NCBI GenBank assembly: GCA_903892415.1
Contig: CAITIQ010000144.1
Span: 1 to 37,544 of the forward strand
Length of the DNA stretch: 37,544 nucleotides
From: an uncultured delta proteobacterium
GTDB lineage: Bacteria > Myxococcota_A > Polyangia > Polyangiales > Polyangiaceae
Reading direction: 5' to 3'
Shown: positions 15,635 through 23,740 of the stretch, piece after piece
How the letters are laid out: the number at the start of each line of letters is the position of its first letter
Numbering within the stretch: position 1 is the stretch's first letter
The notes under the pieces: generated by a model
What the model saw: the letters and a program-made list of their open reading frames with translations, nothing else
Told to the model about the DNA's origin: nothing
The model's database searches: none
Program-made: the position numbers and the translations under genes

Positions 15635-18349
15635 ATGGTTCAAAAGCGGGCAATCCTGGGGGGGACTGCGGTTGCCTGCGCGCTTGCCTGGCCGTTGGCC
15701 GCAAGTGCGCAAGACGGTGTGCCTCGCGGCGATACCGGCATCATCAAGCAGGAGCAGAAACCGACAGAGGCTCCCGCAGACCTGAGCGCCAGGGCGCGCT
15801 TGCGGCAGTATGTAGCGCCCAAGCACCCAGAAAACGCCTTGGACCGCGAGGCGCAGGTCATCCTGATCCTCAGCATCAGCGCCGAGGGCGCAGTTACCAA
15901 CGCCACGGTGGATACAGGGGCTGGGGACGGCTTTGATGAGGCTGCACTCGAGGCAGGTCGGCAGCTGATCTGGGACCCAGAACGAGACGCGTCCGGCAAG
16001 CCGGTGCCCTCCAAACTCAAGTTCAGGTTCACCTTCTCACTCAAGGCCAAAGAGCCAGAGCCGGATCCGGCCGAAGAGGTCCCGGTCGAGAAAGAGGGGC
16101 TCTCAGGCGTGGTCCTCGGGACCTCCGACGACGCGAGCAACGCGGAAGAGGTAGGGGTGGCCGGTGCTCGCGTGGTGCTTTCGCCGAAGACAGCTGGGGA
16201 GCAACGCACTGTCACCACCGATGCCGAAGGCCGCTTCGACTTCGGGGACGTGGTGCCGGGCCAGTACAACGTGGAGATCATCGCCGAGGGCTTCGGCAAA
16301 ACCACCCTGGTGGAAGAGATCACGGAAGGAGCCCGCAGCACCGTCAAATACCGTGTGTACGTCGCGAGTGGCGGGCTCGAGGTCACCATTCGCGGACAGC
16401 GCCCACCGCGCGAGGTGGTCAAGCGCACGATCACCAGGCGCGAGATCGACCGCGTTCCCGGCACCAACGGCGACGCGCTGAAGTCGCTGCAGAACCTTCC
16501 TGGCGTCGCACGGCCTCCGGGCATCGCCGGCATCTTGCTCGTCCGCGGCTCAGGTCCGGCGGACACGCAGACCTTCATCGACGGGTCGGTCGTCCCGTTG
16601 ATCTACCACTTCGGCGGTCTGTCGAGCGTGGTCCCAACCGAGATCCTGGAGAAGATCGACTTCTATCCCGGTAACTTCGGTGCAGAGTACGGCCGTGTGA
16701 CCGGCGGTATCGTGGATGTCGGCATTCGTTCGCCCAAGGACGACGGCTACCACGGCGTCGCGCAGGTGGACTTGATTGACGCGCGTGGCCTGGTCGAGGG
16801 CCCCATCCCTCTGCTCGAGGGTTGGACCTTCATGGCGTCAGGACGCCGCAGCTATATCGATGCCTGGCTCGGGCCGACCTTAGAGGCGGCTGGCGCGTCG
16901 GTTACGCAAGCCCCCGTCTACTACGACTACCAACTGTTCATCGAGCACAACTCCGCCGACGTCGGTCGCTTTCGGATTGGCTTCTTCGGTAGTGATGACG
17001 CGCTCGAGCTGTTGGTTTCGGACCCGGCCCCGGGAGAGCCTGCGCTCTCCGGCAACGTTGGACTCCATACGGCGTTTCAGCGCGTGCAGTTCCTGTGGGA
17101 GAAAGAGTTCGAGCGGGACTCCTTCCGCAGCGTGTTGGCCTTCGGGCACGACGACATTGGCTTCAGCCTCGGACCGCTCTACTTCTTCCTCGATTCCTTT
17201 AGCGTGACGACTCGCTTCGAGCACAGCCATCGGGTGAGCAAGGAGCTCAAGATCAACACCGGCTTGGACGTGTTCAGCGCCTACGCCGACGTCCGCTTGC
17301 GCTTCCCACAAAGCAACTCCCGCCCGGGTGAACCAGCGAGCCAACCCTTTTCCACAAGGCCGTTCCGCGACTTTGAAACGCAGAGCGTCGTGTGCCAGCC
17401 GGGCATTTTCAGCGAGCTCGAGATCGAGCCGCTGCCGGGGATTCGCTTGGTGCCCGGCCTGCGCATCGACGACTCCACCTACAACAACGAGATCACGCTG
17501 AGCCCGCGCTTCTCCGGTCGCTTTGGTCTAGCCCGTGAGTTCCCAAAGACCACGCTGAAGACGGGCGTTGGCGTTTACCACCAGCCGCCCGCCTTCCAAC
17601 AAGCCATCGCTCCCATCGGAACACCTTCGGTGCGATCGAACCGGGCGATTCACTATGCCCTCGGCATGGAGCAAGACCTCACGCAGCAGCTCGATGTGTC
17701 GCTCGAGGGCTTCGTGAAGCAGCTGGACAACGTCGTGATTGGCAACGCCTCCACCGCGAGTTCGGGCAACATCTTCTACGACAACCGTTCGCTCGGTTAT
17801 GCGGCAGGCGGAGAGCTGCTCTTGCGTTACAAGCCCGATGACAGGTTCTTTGGTTGGCTCGCCTACACGCTCTCTCGCAGCGTCCGCCAAACCGAGCCCG
17901 GCGAGCCGGAGGTGCCCGTCCCCTTCGACCAAACGCACATTCTCACGGTACTCGGCAGCTATCAGCTCGGGCACGGCTGGGAGATTGGTGGGCGCTTCCG
18001 TTTCATCTCAGGCAACCTGATCGATCCGACCGTTTGCAACCCACTCTCGCAAGGTTGCGACCCCAACCGGACCAACTCGCTCTACTACGCGCCCTCCGGT
18101 TCGTACGTCCAAATTCCGCTTGGTAACAACACCGAGCGCCTGCCGCCGTTTCACGCGCTCGACATCCGCGTCGACAAGAAATGGAAGTTCGACGGTTGGT
18201 CGCTAGCGGCTTACCTCGACGTGCAAAACGTCTACAACAACCAGAACACCGAGGCGGTGGGGTACAACTTCAACTTCACCGCCCGCAACTTCGTCAACGG
18301 CTTGCCCATCTTGCCCAGCCTTGGAATTCGGGGAGACTTCGGCGAATGA
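15635..18349 (+). CDS. TonB C-terminal domain fused to a TonB-dependent outer-membrane receptor
   Basis: 904 residues from the ATG at 15635, 14 bases after the FHA-ABC stop, with GAAGGGAA as ribosome binding site. The frame opens at 15464 inside the ABC gene, but only the 15635 start gives a signal peptide (MVQKRAILGGTAVACALAW, cleavage near ASAQ). Residues about 45-135 resemble a TonB C-terminal domain (DREAQVILILSISAEGAV, FDEAALEAGRQLIWDP). Residues about 155-245 are a carboxypeptidase-regulatory-like beta-sandwich (VAGARVVLSP, TTDAEGRFDFGDVVPGQYNV). The plug follows (NGDALKSLQNLPGVARPP, LVRGSGPADTQTFIDGS, YPGNFGAEYGRVTGGIVDV). From about residue 385 to the end is a 22-strand-type beta-barrel. 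It should import or bind a ligand at the outer membrane using proton-motive energy. The ATGA overlap with the next gene suggests a paired lipoprotein. Confidence 0.92.
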   Translation: MVQKRAILGGTAVACALAWPLAASAQDGVPRGDTGIIKQEQKPTEAPADLSARARLRQYVAPKHPENALDREAQVILILSISAEGAVTNATVDTGAGDGFDEAALEAGRQLIWDPERDASGKPVPSKLKFRFTFSLKAKEPEPDPAEEVPVEKEGLSGVVLGTSDDASNAEEVGVAGARVVLSPKTAGEQRTVTTDAEGRFDFGDVVPGQYNVEIIAEGFGKTTLVEEITEGARSTVKYRVYVASGGLEVTIRGQRPPREVVKRTITRREIDRVPGTNGDALKSLQNLPGVARPPGIAGILLVRGSGPADTQTFIDGSVVPLIYHFGGLSSVVPTEILEKIDFYPGNFGAEYGRVTGGIVDVGIRSPKDDGYHGVAQVDLIDARGLVEGPIPLLEGWTFMASGRRSYIDAWLGPTLEAAGASVTQAPVYYDYQLFIEHNSADVGRFRIGFFGSDDALELLVSDPAPGEPALSGNVGLHTAFQRVQFLWEKEFERDSFRSVLAFGHDDIGFSLGPLYFFLDSFSVTTRFEHSHRVSKELKINTGLDVFSAYADVRLRFPQSNSRPGEPASQPFSTRPFRDFETQSVVCQPGIFSELEIEPLPGIRLVPGLRIDDSTYNNEITLSPRFSGRFGLAREFPKTTLKTGVGVYHQPPAFQQAIAPIGTPSVRSNRAIHYALGMEQDLTQQLDVSLEGFVKQLDNVVIGNASTASSGNIFYDNRSLGYAAGGELLLRYKPDDRFFGWLAYTLSRSVRQTEPGEPEVPVPFDQTHILTVLGSYQLGHGWEIGGRFRFISGNLIDPTVCNPLSQGCDPNRTNSLYYAPSGSYVQIPLGNNTERLPPFHALDIRVDKKWKFDGWSLAAYLDVQNVYNNQNTEAVGYNFNFTARNFVNGLPILPSLGIRGDFGE

Positions 18350-19452
18350 CCGCAAAGAGCTCACGCCTTACGGGTACCGGTCGACGCAGCCGCTCTCTTC
18401 GGAGGTTGGCCTTGGCGACGCTGATGCTGACGCCCGCGCTGGGTACGTTGGTCGCACAAGCCTGTGCTACCTCCTTTGACCCGCCAAGCGCGGTGAGCAC
18501 GCTGCGCATCATCGCGGTTGAGACGGATCTTCCGTACGCCCTTCCCGGGGACACGGTGAACTTCAACATGATCCTCGCCGATGGTCGCGGCGAGGACACC
18601 AACCCCAACCCCGTCAATACGCTTTGGTTGGGCGGTTGTTACAACCCGACCGGCGGCCAATACTTCGGGTGTTACCAGTCGCTCGCTGAAGTGTTCGGCG
18701 CTCTCGCTGAGGGCGGCGCACCACCGCCGGGTACGGTCGGCGGCGGGCCGGGCATCACCCAATTCGGGCTCGCCATTCCGGAGGACATTTTGGACGAGGT
18801 GCCCGAGCCCAACTTTGGTTCGAAGGTCGGCACGGCGTTCTTGTTCTTCGTGGCCTGTGACGGAGAAATCCGACCAACGATCGATGCGGAAGACCCAAGC
18901 GCCTCCTCGTTTCCCATCGGCTGCTTCGATTCGAACGGTGTGCAGCTCGGTCCCGAGGCATTCGTTCCGGGCTATACGCAGATCTTCGTATTCGAAGACG
19001 GCCGGACGAACGCCAATCCGGAAGTGCGTGGCCTGCAAGTCGACGGCGAGACGCTGCCTGCCGATGAGGTGCTTTCGGTCGAGACCTGCCCCATCACCCT
19101 TGAAGAGCGCCAGAAGTCCGGGTGTGCGGCGCGGGATGAGTTCACCGAGTGCGGCGCGTTGGAAATCGATGTCGAAGTGCCGGAAGAAGCGGCCGAAGAA
19201 GATCCGGGCGCAACCGACATTGACGGCAACCAGCTGTCCGAGGTGCTCTGGGTCTCCTACTTCGCCACCGCCGGCCAGTTTGAAAACGATCTGAAGCTGG
19301 TGTCGGACGCGTCGACAGGCTTGGTAGCGGATCGGTCGACGCGTTGGGTGGCTCCGGACGAGCCGGGCCTCTATTCGATCTGGGCGGTGGTACGCGACAA
19401 CCGCGGCGGCAGCCGAACGGTCACGCACTTCGTTCAGGTTCAGGAGCCTTGA
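18346..19452 (+). CDS. Putative lipoprotein paired with the TonB receptor
   Basis: 368 residues. The ATG at 18346 overlaps the receptor stop (ATGA), so the two are translationally coupled. An earlier in-frame ATG at 18181 lies within the receptor barrel and is rejected. A basic N-terminus is followed by a hydrophobic segment (LALATLMLTPALGTLVAQAC); the final AQAC is a weak lipobox. The mature protein has at least eight more cysteines and acidic patches. Its C-terminal about 90 residues (STRWVAPDEPGLYSIWAVVR, DNRGGSRTVTHFVQV) look like an Ig/PKD-type beta-sandwich. No family is recognised. By position it is probably a surface or periplasmic ligand-binding partner of the receptor. Its last 32 bases overlap the 3' end of the convergent cNMP-domain gene. 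Confidence 0.8.
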   Translation: MTAKSSRLTGTGRRSRSLRRLALATLMLTPALGTLVAQACATSFDPPSAVSTLRIIAVETDLPYALPGDTVNFNMILADGRGEDTNPNPVNTLWLGGCYNPTGGQYFGCYQSLAEVFGALAEGGAPPPGTVGGGPGITQFGLAIPEDILDEVPEPNFGSKVGTAFLFFVACDGEIRPTIDAEDPSASSFPIGCFDSNGVQLGPEAFVPGYTQIFVFEDGRTNANPEVRGLQVDGETLPADEVLSVETCPITLEERQKSGCAARDEFTECGALEIDVEVPEEAAEEDPGATDIDGNQLSEVLWVSYFATAGQFENDLKLVSDASTGLVADRSTRWVAPDEPGLYSIWAVVRDNRGGSRTVTHFVQVQEP

Positions 19453-20467
19453 GCTCGGGGTCGCTCGACGTAAGTCGAGCGACCGGAAGCGAGGCCGCCA
19501 GCTCTGACGGCGGTGGAAGTGACGGGGTTGGGAGGCTCGAGCGCCGTGCTTTACGTGCGAGCAGCGCGTCTCGTTCAACCGACAGACCGCGGAGACAGGA
19601 GAGCACCAAGTCGAACTTCTCTTCGGCTATGTCGTCGAGATCGCGGTGCTCGAGGACGAGCGCAACGGAGTCACTGGCCGACGTGATTGCATAGCTCCGC
19701 AGGGCACCCGAGAGCGCCGCTCCTCCGAGCACCAGCTGCCCAGGCCCAAAGGTACCGCTGAGCTCGGGACTGACCCGGCGCTGTACCTCGAGAGCGCCTT
19801 GCATCACGATGAAGAGCTTGTCGCTCTGTGCCCCGGGCGGAGCAACCAACTGACCGCGCTCCACCCGAAGCAAGCTCGCCCGCTTGGCCAGCTCAACCAA
19901 GGAATCAACCCGCGCCTGCTCAAACAAGACGGGAGATCGCAAGGCCGCGATTCGATAGATCATCGCGGCGTCAGAAAACGGCGCGCGTGTACTCCGCTCG
20001 AACACCGACTGATTGGCGAGGCTCAACATCATCTCGTGGAGCCCCTGACTCACACGCCGTCGTGTGCTGGTGGTGTACTCGGGGTGGTCCTCGGTCAGCT
20101 CGAGCCACTGAGCGTACGGAAGCTCGAGCAGATGGCAGTCGCTGGTCGCGCGCGCGGTACGCGCACGGCGCCTGCCAATGTTCAGGTCGAGCATGCCGAC
20201 GATCGAACCGGGGCCGAAAACGATTGGTTCCTCTTCGTCCTCGCCAAACATGGCGAGCTCGCCTGAGACGATGAAATGAGCCGTCTTCGGCTGCTCTCCC
20301 CGCTCGAAGATGATGTCTCCTGCCTTGGCGTAGACGTCCTTGAGGACGTTCGCGAGACGTCGAGAAAGCTCAGGGGACGGCGCGGTTGGTGAGAAGGCGT
20401 TGAGAAACAACTCACGCTCGATCTGCGCCTTCTTCTCGCTCGCTCGCTGCCCTGTCTCGTCATGCAC
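19421..20467 (-). CDS. Protein with two cyclic-nucleotide-binding-like domains
   Basis: 348 residues from the GTG at 20467, which overlaps the end of the upstream transporter gene by eight bases. The frame opens further at 20563, but that part lies in transporter coding sequence. Domain 1 (about 25-145) has the cNMP/CRP fold pattern: KAGDIIFERGEQPKTAHFIV, SGELAMFGEDEEEPIVFGPG, and LLELPYAQWLEL. Domain 2 (about 215-315) repeats it: RASLLRVERGQLVAPPG, DKLFIVMQGALEVQRR, FGPGQLVLGG. The tail is Pro/Ser/Glu-rich. There is no helix-turn-helix, so it is not a CRP-type activator. The RT residues that hold cyclic-nucleotide phosphate are not obvious, so the ligand is uncertain. Overlap with the transporter suggests that it regulates it. 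Confidence 0.85.
   Translation of the reverse strand: MHDETGQRASEKKAQIERELFLNAFSPTAPSPELSRRLANVLKDVYAKAGDIIFERGEQPKTAHFIVSGELAMFGEDEEEPIVFGPGSIVGMLDLNIGRRRARTARATSDCHLLELPYAQWLELTEDHPEYTTSTRRRVSQGLHEMMLSLANQSVFERSTRAPFSDAAMIYRIAALRSPVLFEQARVDSLVELAKRASLLRVERGQLVAPPGAQSDKLFIVMQGALEVQRRVSPELSGTFGPGQLVLGGAALSGALRSYAITSASDSVALVLEHRDLDDIAEEKFDLVLSCLRGLSVERDALLARKARRSSLPTPSLPPPSELAASLPVARLTSSDPELKAPEPERSA
19459..19484 (+). terminator. Perfect 11-base hairpin just after the TonB receptor operon
   Basis: GGTCGCTCGAC and GTCGAGCGACC pair perfectly around a GTAA loop (a GNRA-type tetraloop), starting six bases after the stop at 19452. There is no T-run, so it may act as a 3'-end stabiliser or a non-canonical terminator. 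It lies inside the 3' coding end of the opposite-strand gene, so it is unusual for it to serve that gene. Confidence 0.5.
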
Positions 20468-23186
20468 GGGCCACCTCGTGGGTCCAATCATCTGTCGCGA
20501 GTGCGACGACCTCAGGTCTTGTCGACCGCGTTTGGGTGATGAGCTCGGCCAGGATGCCCTCACGCGTCGATCGGGCGCAAGCCAGAGCGAGCGCCGCGAG
20601 CAGTGGCTCTCCGTCAGTGATCAGGGCGGCAAGCGTGGCTTCTGCGGAGGGCAATTCAGCCGGAAGTTGCCGCACGGCCCGACCCCGACGAACCCGCTCC
20701 TCCGGCTCGAGGTCGTCGGCAATCACACGCAACAGATCACGGATCTTCGCCTCGCCGAGCGTGAGTGCATCGAGAAACTCCATCGCTGTCGCGCGCGCTC
20801 GCTTGTCTCCGCGCACCACGGCGTCAAAGACGGGCCGAATGTCCTCGTTGCGGTTGGCCAGCTGCAAGTAGCGAAAGGCTCGTTCGAGAAGACTGCCCGA
20901 GCGGTCCGAAAGCAGCCCCTCGAGTAGCGACAGGGAGACCTGGTCCTCGAAGGTCAACCCACGCGCGCCTTTGATGCTGAGTCTGACGTCGAGCAACGCC
21001 AGGTAGTCGGTAAGGTGCCGCTCCAACATTCGTTCACAGAGGGCGCGGTCGATGCGGAGCCGCACGCCAGCAACGTTGCTATCCGCGGAGAGACGGCCAA
21101 GAGCACGCAAGACGCGGTGGGAGAGCAACGAATCCTCTTCCTCGAGATGCTGCACCAAGAGATCAACCACGGCTTGCGTACCAAAGGACGCAAGTGCGAG
21201 CGGAGCCTCTCGACGAAGTGCGATCGGCTGACTCTTGTCGCGCAAAGCGGCCGCCACAACCGCCTCGCCGTCGGACCCGAACGAGACCAGGGCCTCACGC
21301 GCGGAGTCACGCACCTCACGCACCTCCAAGAGCTGCACCAACAGCTTGGCGAACTCGGTCGCGCCCGTGCGACGAATGGCGTGTGCCATCGCGCTGCCCG
21401 CGTGTTTGACGACCTGCGGCTGAGCAGCCAAAACGTGCATCGTTGGCTGCCAATGCGAGTCTCCGTATTCAGCGATGACTTGCACCAAGGCCGCTTTTGC
21501 TTGCGTGCCCTCGACTGACTCCAGGATCTGCCGCACCGGCCCAGCTTCGTGCGGAGCCGATTCGAGATCGGCAAGGAAGAAGGCCGATGACGAGCTTACT
21601 CTTGGGTCGGCATCCGCGAGCGCAGACTCAGCCGCAGCTCGCCCGCCGGCTCGAGCGAGAGCCCGCACAGCGCTGGCTCGCACCCGCGCATCAGCAACGC
21701 CGAGCAGACGCTCCGCCAAAGGCATGAAGTCCCGCCGCGGTTCCTGCGCAAAGACGGTCAGCGCTCGCTCGAGTACGCGCGGCGATTCGTGGTAGAGGAT
21801 CAGCGCCGGGAGCAGATTTCTCCGGCCGGAGCGCTCGATCAAATCGATGGCGGCGAGGACGTTGGCCTCCTCTACGCTGGCCAGCGATTCGAGCAGCGCA
21901 CCCACCGCAGCCAGGTCGAGCTCCTGGTCTTCGCTGCCCAGTTCACCCCTGGCCAGTGCGCGTCGAAAGAGGTCGAGATAGGGCACTCGCAACCAGAGCG
22001 CGATACCGAGCCACGTGAGCGCGAGCACAGTAACCAGCAGAGCCAACACCTTCACCGTGGCGAGCCCAGCCCAGGCCAACCCGACGATCGAAAGCGCAGC
22101 AAACGCCTGCGAACCCCGACCGAACACAGTTTCCAGCAGCCGCTTGGAGCGGTCACGTACGTCGCTCGAAAGCGGGAGCAACAGGAGCTCGGAGGTAACT
22201 CGGTGCAGGGAGTGCCGCAGCGCACCGTCGGTGCCTTTCACCACAACGGTCATCGCGAAAGCCCCGGTAGCGAAGGCGCCCAACCCCCCGAGCGCCAGCA
22301 ATACCGGAAAGACGATCAGCGCCGTAGTCACGCCCAGCTTGCGAACGATCGCCCCGGTGAGCAGCACTTGCACCACGAGCGAGACCGCGTTTTGCACCGC
22401 GTAGTAGGTGCCCAAAAAGGTGCCCAGCCGCGCAGGGCCAAGCGCGGCGGCGGCGGAGGACTTGAACAAGTAGTCGGCCAAGAGCACCGCGGAAACCGAC
22501 ACGAAGGAGAGGCCCGCGATCAGCGCGACATAGCGGTGCGAGCGCAGCAGCCGAAAGTCGTGAAGCCAGGCAAAAAATCGCGTTGGCGAGAGATCGACAT
22601 CATCGATGCCCTCGGTCTGTGGGATGAAGGTGACAACCGCGGCAGCGGACAAAAACAAACCGCCGCCAACGACGATCAGCGACTCCGCGGGGATGTACCG
22701 CAGCAGCACAGCCGCTAGTGCTGCTCCCAGGGTTGCACCCAGCACACCTCCAGCAGCCATTGGGCCAAACAGCCGCTTGCCCTGTGCGACGGTGAAGAAC
22801 TGACCAACGAGCAACCAAAACTGCAACGTGATCACCGTGCCGGCCACACCGCTCGCCAAGTACAAGACGAACACCATGGTTGGCGTCGCCTCACGCAGGC
22901 TGAGCAGCACCATCGAGAAAGCAACGATGCACAGGGAGGTAACCAGCCCTGCGCGGCGACCAAAACGCTTGGAGCCGACCCCCGATAAGTTGCTGGCGAT
23001 AACCGCCAACAGAGCCAGTACCACGTAAACCAGCGCCAGGCGCTCCGGCGGCATCTTGGTCAGAAAGAGCGTATCGCGTGCGGTTTCAAGCAGCGTGTGG
23101 CTCGCCGTGATCAGCGCAAGGATGCCACTCATCAGCACGAGCCCGCGCTTTTCCCCAGCGCGGATATCGATCAACCCCAATGCCAC
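20460..23186 (-). CDS. Npt/NTT-like membrane transporter with C-terminal HEAT repeats
   Basis: 908 residues. The N-terminal about 420 residues contain about 12 membrane segments and resemble the nucleotide transporter (Npt1/Npt2, ATP/ADP translocase-like) branch of the major facilitator superfamily: HTLLETARDTLFLTK, LQFWLLVGQFFTVAQGKRLF, GPMAAGGVLGATLGAALAAV. Residues about 440-900 are helical HEAT-type repeats (RVRASAVRALARAGGRAAA, REVRDSAREALVSFGSDG, LLSHRVLRALGRLSADS), expected on the cytoplasmic side. Transport of nucleotides is an inference from weak similarity; the substrate could be something else. Its stop overlaps the start of the cNMP-domain gene. In some bacteria transporter, HEAT and cNMP domains occur in one polypeptide, so this may be a split version. 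Confidence 0.82.
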   Translation of the reverse strand: MALGLIDIRAGEKRGLVLMSGILALITASHTLLETARDTLFLTKMPPERLALVYVVLALLAVIASNLSGVGSKRFGRRAGLVTSLCIVAFSMVLLSLREATPTMVFVLYLASGVAGTVITLQFWLLVGQFFTVAQGKRLFGPMAAGGVLGATLGAALAAVLLRYIPAESLIVVGGGLFLSAAAVVTFIPQTEGIDDVDLSPTRFFAWLHDFRLLRSHRYVALIAGLSFVSVSAVLLADYLFKSSAAAALGPARLGTFLGTYYAVQNAVSLVVQVLLTGAIVRKLGVTTALIVFPVLLALGGLGAFATGAFAMTVVVKGTDGALRHSLHRVTSELLLLPLSSDVRDRSKRLLETVFGRGSQAFAALSIVGLAWAGLATVKVLALLVTVLALTWLGIALWLRVPYLDLFRRALARGELGSEDQELDLAAVGALLESLASVEEANVLAAIDLIERSGRRNLLPALILYHESPRVLERALTVFAQEPRRDFMPLAERLLGVADARVRASAVRALARAGGRAAAESALADADPRVSSSSAFFLADLESAPHEAGPVRQILESVEGTQAKAALVQVIAEYGDSHWQPTMHVLAAQPQVVKHAGSAMAHAIRRTGATEFAKLLVQLLEVREVRDSAREALVSFGSDGEAVVAAALRDKSQPIALRREAPLALASFGTQAVVDLLVQHLEEEDSLLSHRVLRALGRLSADSNVAGVRLRIDRALCERMLERHLTDYLALLDVRLSIKGARGLTFEDQVSLSLLEGLLSDRSGSLLERAFRYLQLANRNEDIRPVFDAVVRGDKRARATAMEFLDALTLGEAKIRDLLRVIADDLEPEERVRRGRAVRQLPAELPSAEATLAALITDGEPLLAALALACARSTREGILAELITQTRSTRPEVVALATDDWTHEVARA

Positions 23187-23248
23187 GCTGCATCCTAGTC
23201 CAGCCAGCTGACGCTAGCCATCGAGCGATACAGCGGACGTTTGCGCAT

Positions 23249-23263
23249 TCCACCGAAGGTGGA
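23249..23263. repeat. Short hairpin with GAA/TTC loop in the divergent gap
   Basis: TCCACC-GAA-GGTGGA followed by TG. It lies in the 158-base gap between the divergent transporter and small membrane protein genes. Its core CACCGAAGGTGGATG resembles CGCCGAAGGCGGATG at 24382-24396 (three paired substitutions keep the stem), so the two may be members of one repeat family. Confidence 0.4.
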
Positions 23264-23344
23264 TGGAGCGACTTCAATCTTTGCGAAGTGTGAATGTCGA
23301 CAGATTCTTGTGCGCGCCGACGAACAGAGCGTTAGAAAGGTGGG

Positions 23345-23542
23345 ATGCGCGAGCCGGTAGCCAACCTCTCTGATCCCGGCGTCCTCCTTCGCTTGAGGCG
23401 CAGCGTTTGGATGTTCGGCCTTTCGCTCGCGGCTACCGCGCTGATGGCAGGTTTACAGGTGCGCCCGCTTTGGTTCGTTGCGCTGGCCGTGCCCTTCTAT
23501 CTCGCGTTTCACCTTTCGTTTCAGGCCTTATTCAAGACCTGA
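23345..23542 (+). CDS. Small two-helix membrane protein
   Basis: 65 residues, ATG at 23345 with AAAGG five bases upstream. Two hydrophobic stretches are visible: WMFGLSLAATALMAGL and WFVALAVPFYLAFHLSFQAL, with a short basic loop between them. No family is recognised. The 53-residue gene follows six bases later, so they are probably an operon. Confidence 0.55.
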   Translation: MREPVANLSDPGVLLRLRRSVWMFGLSLAATALMAGLQVRPLWFVALAVPFYLAFHLSFQALFKT

Positions 23543-23548
23543 GTGTTC

Positions 23549-23710
23549 ATGGCCGCGCAAGGTATGCGCGACTTAGGCGATGGCTACGAGAAGATCGCCA
23601 ACGCCGCGGTGGCAGAGAGCATTCGCGCGCGCGGTAGCTTCATCAACCGTGTCGTGTTCGCCTGCACGGTGGTGGCAACCTCGCTGATCGTTCTCGCCCG
23701 CGTCGTATGA
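23549..23710 (+). CDS. Small single-span membrane protein
   Basis: 53 residues, read directly from the sequence: ATG at 23549, stop TGA at 23708. It starts MAAQGMRDLGDGYEKIANAA, then has basic residues (ESIRARGSFINR) and a C-terminal span VVFACTVVATSLIVLARVV. The start lies six bases after the previous stop, though the ribosome binding site is weak. This gives a tail-anchored layout. No function is recognised. Confidence 0.5.
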   Translation: MAAQGMRDLGDGYEKIANAAVAESIRARGSFINRVVFACTVVATSLIVLARVV

Positions 23711-23740
23711 AGAGCGAGCGAGAACGTTCGCGACGCATCG

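Noticed and set aside
21789..22718. 309-codon plus-strand open frame opposite the transporter
   Set aside because: Shadow of the transporter; Gln/Arg/Glu-rich with no membrane or domain signal.
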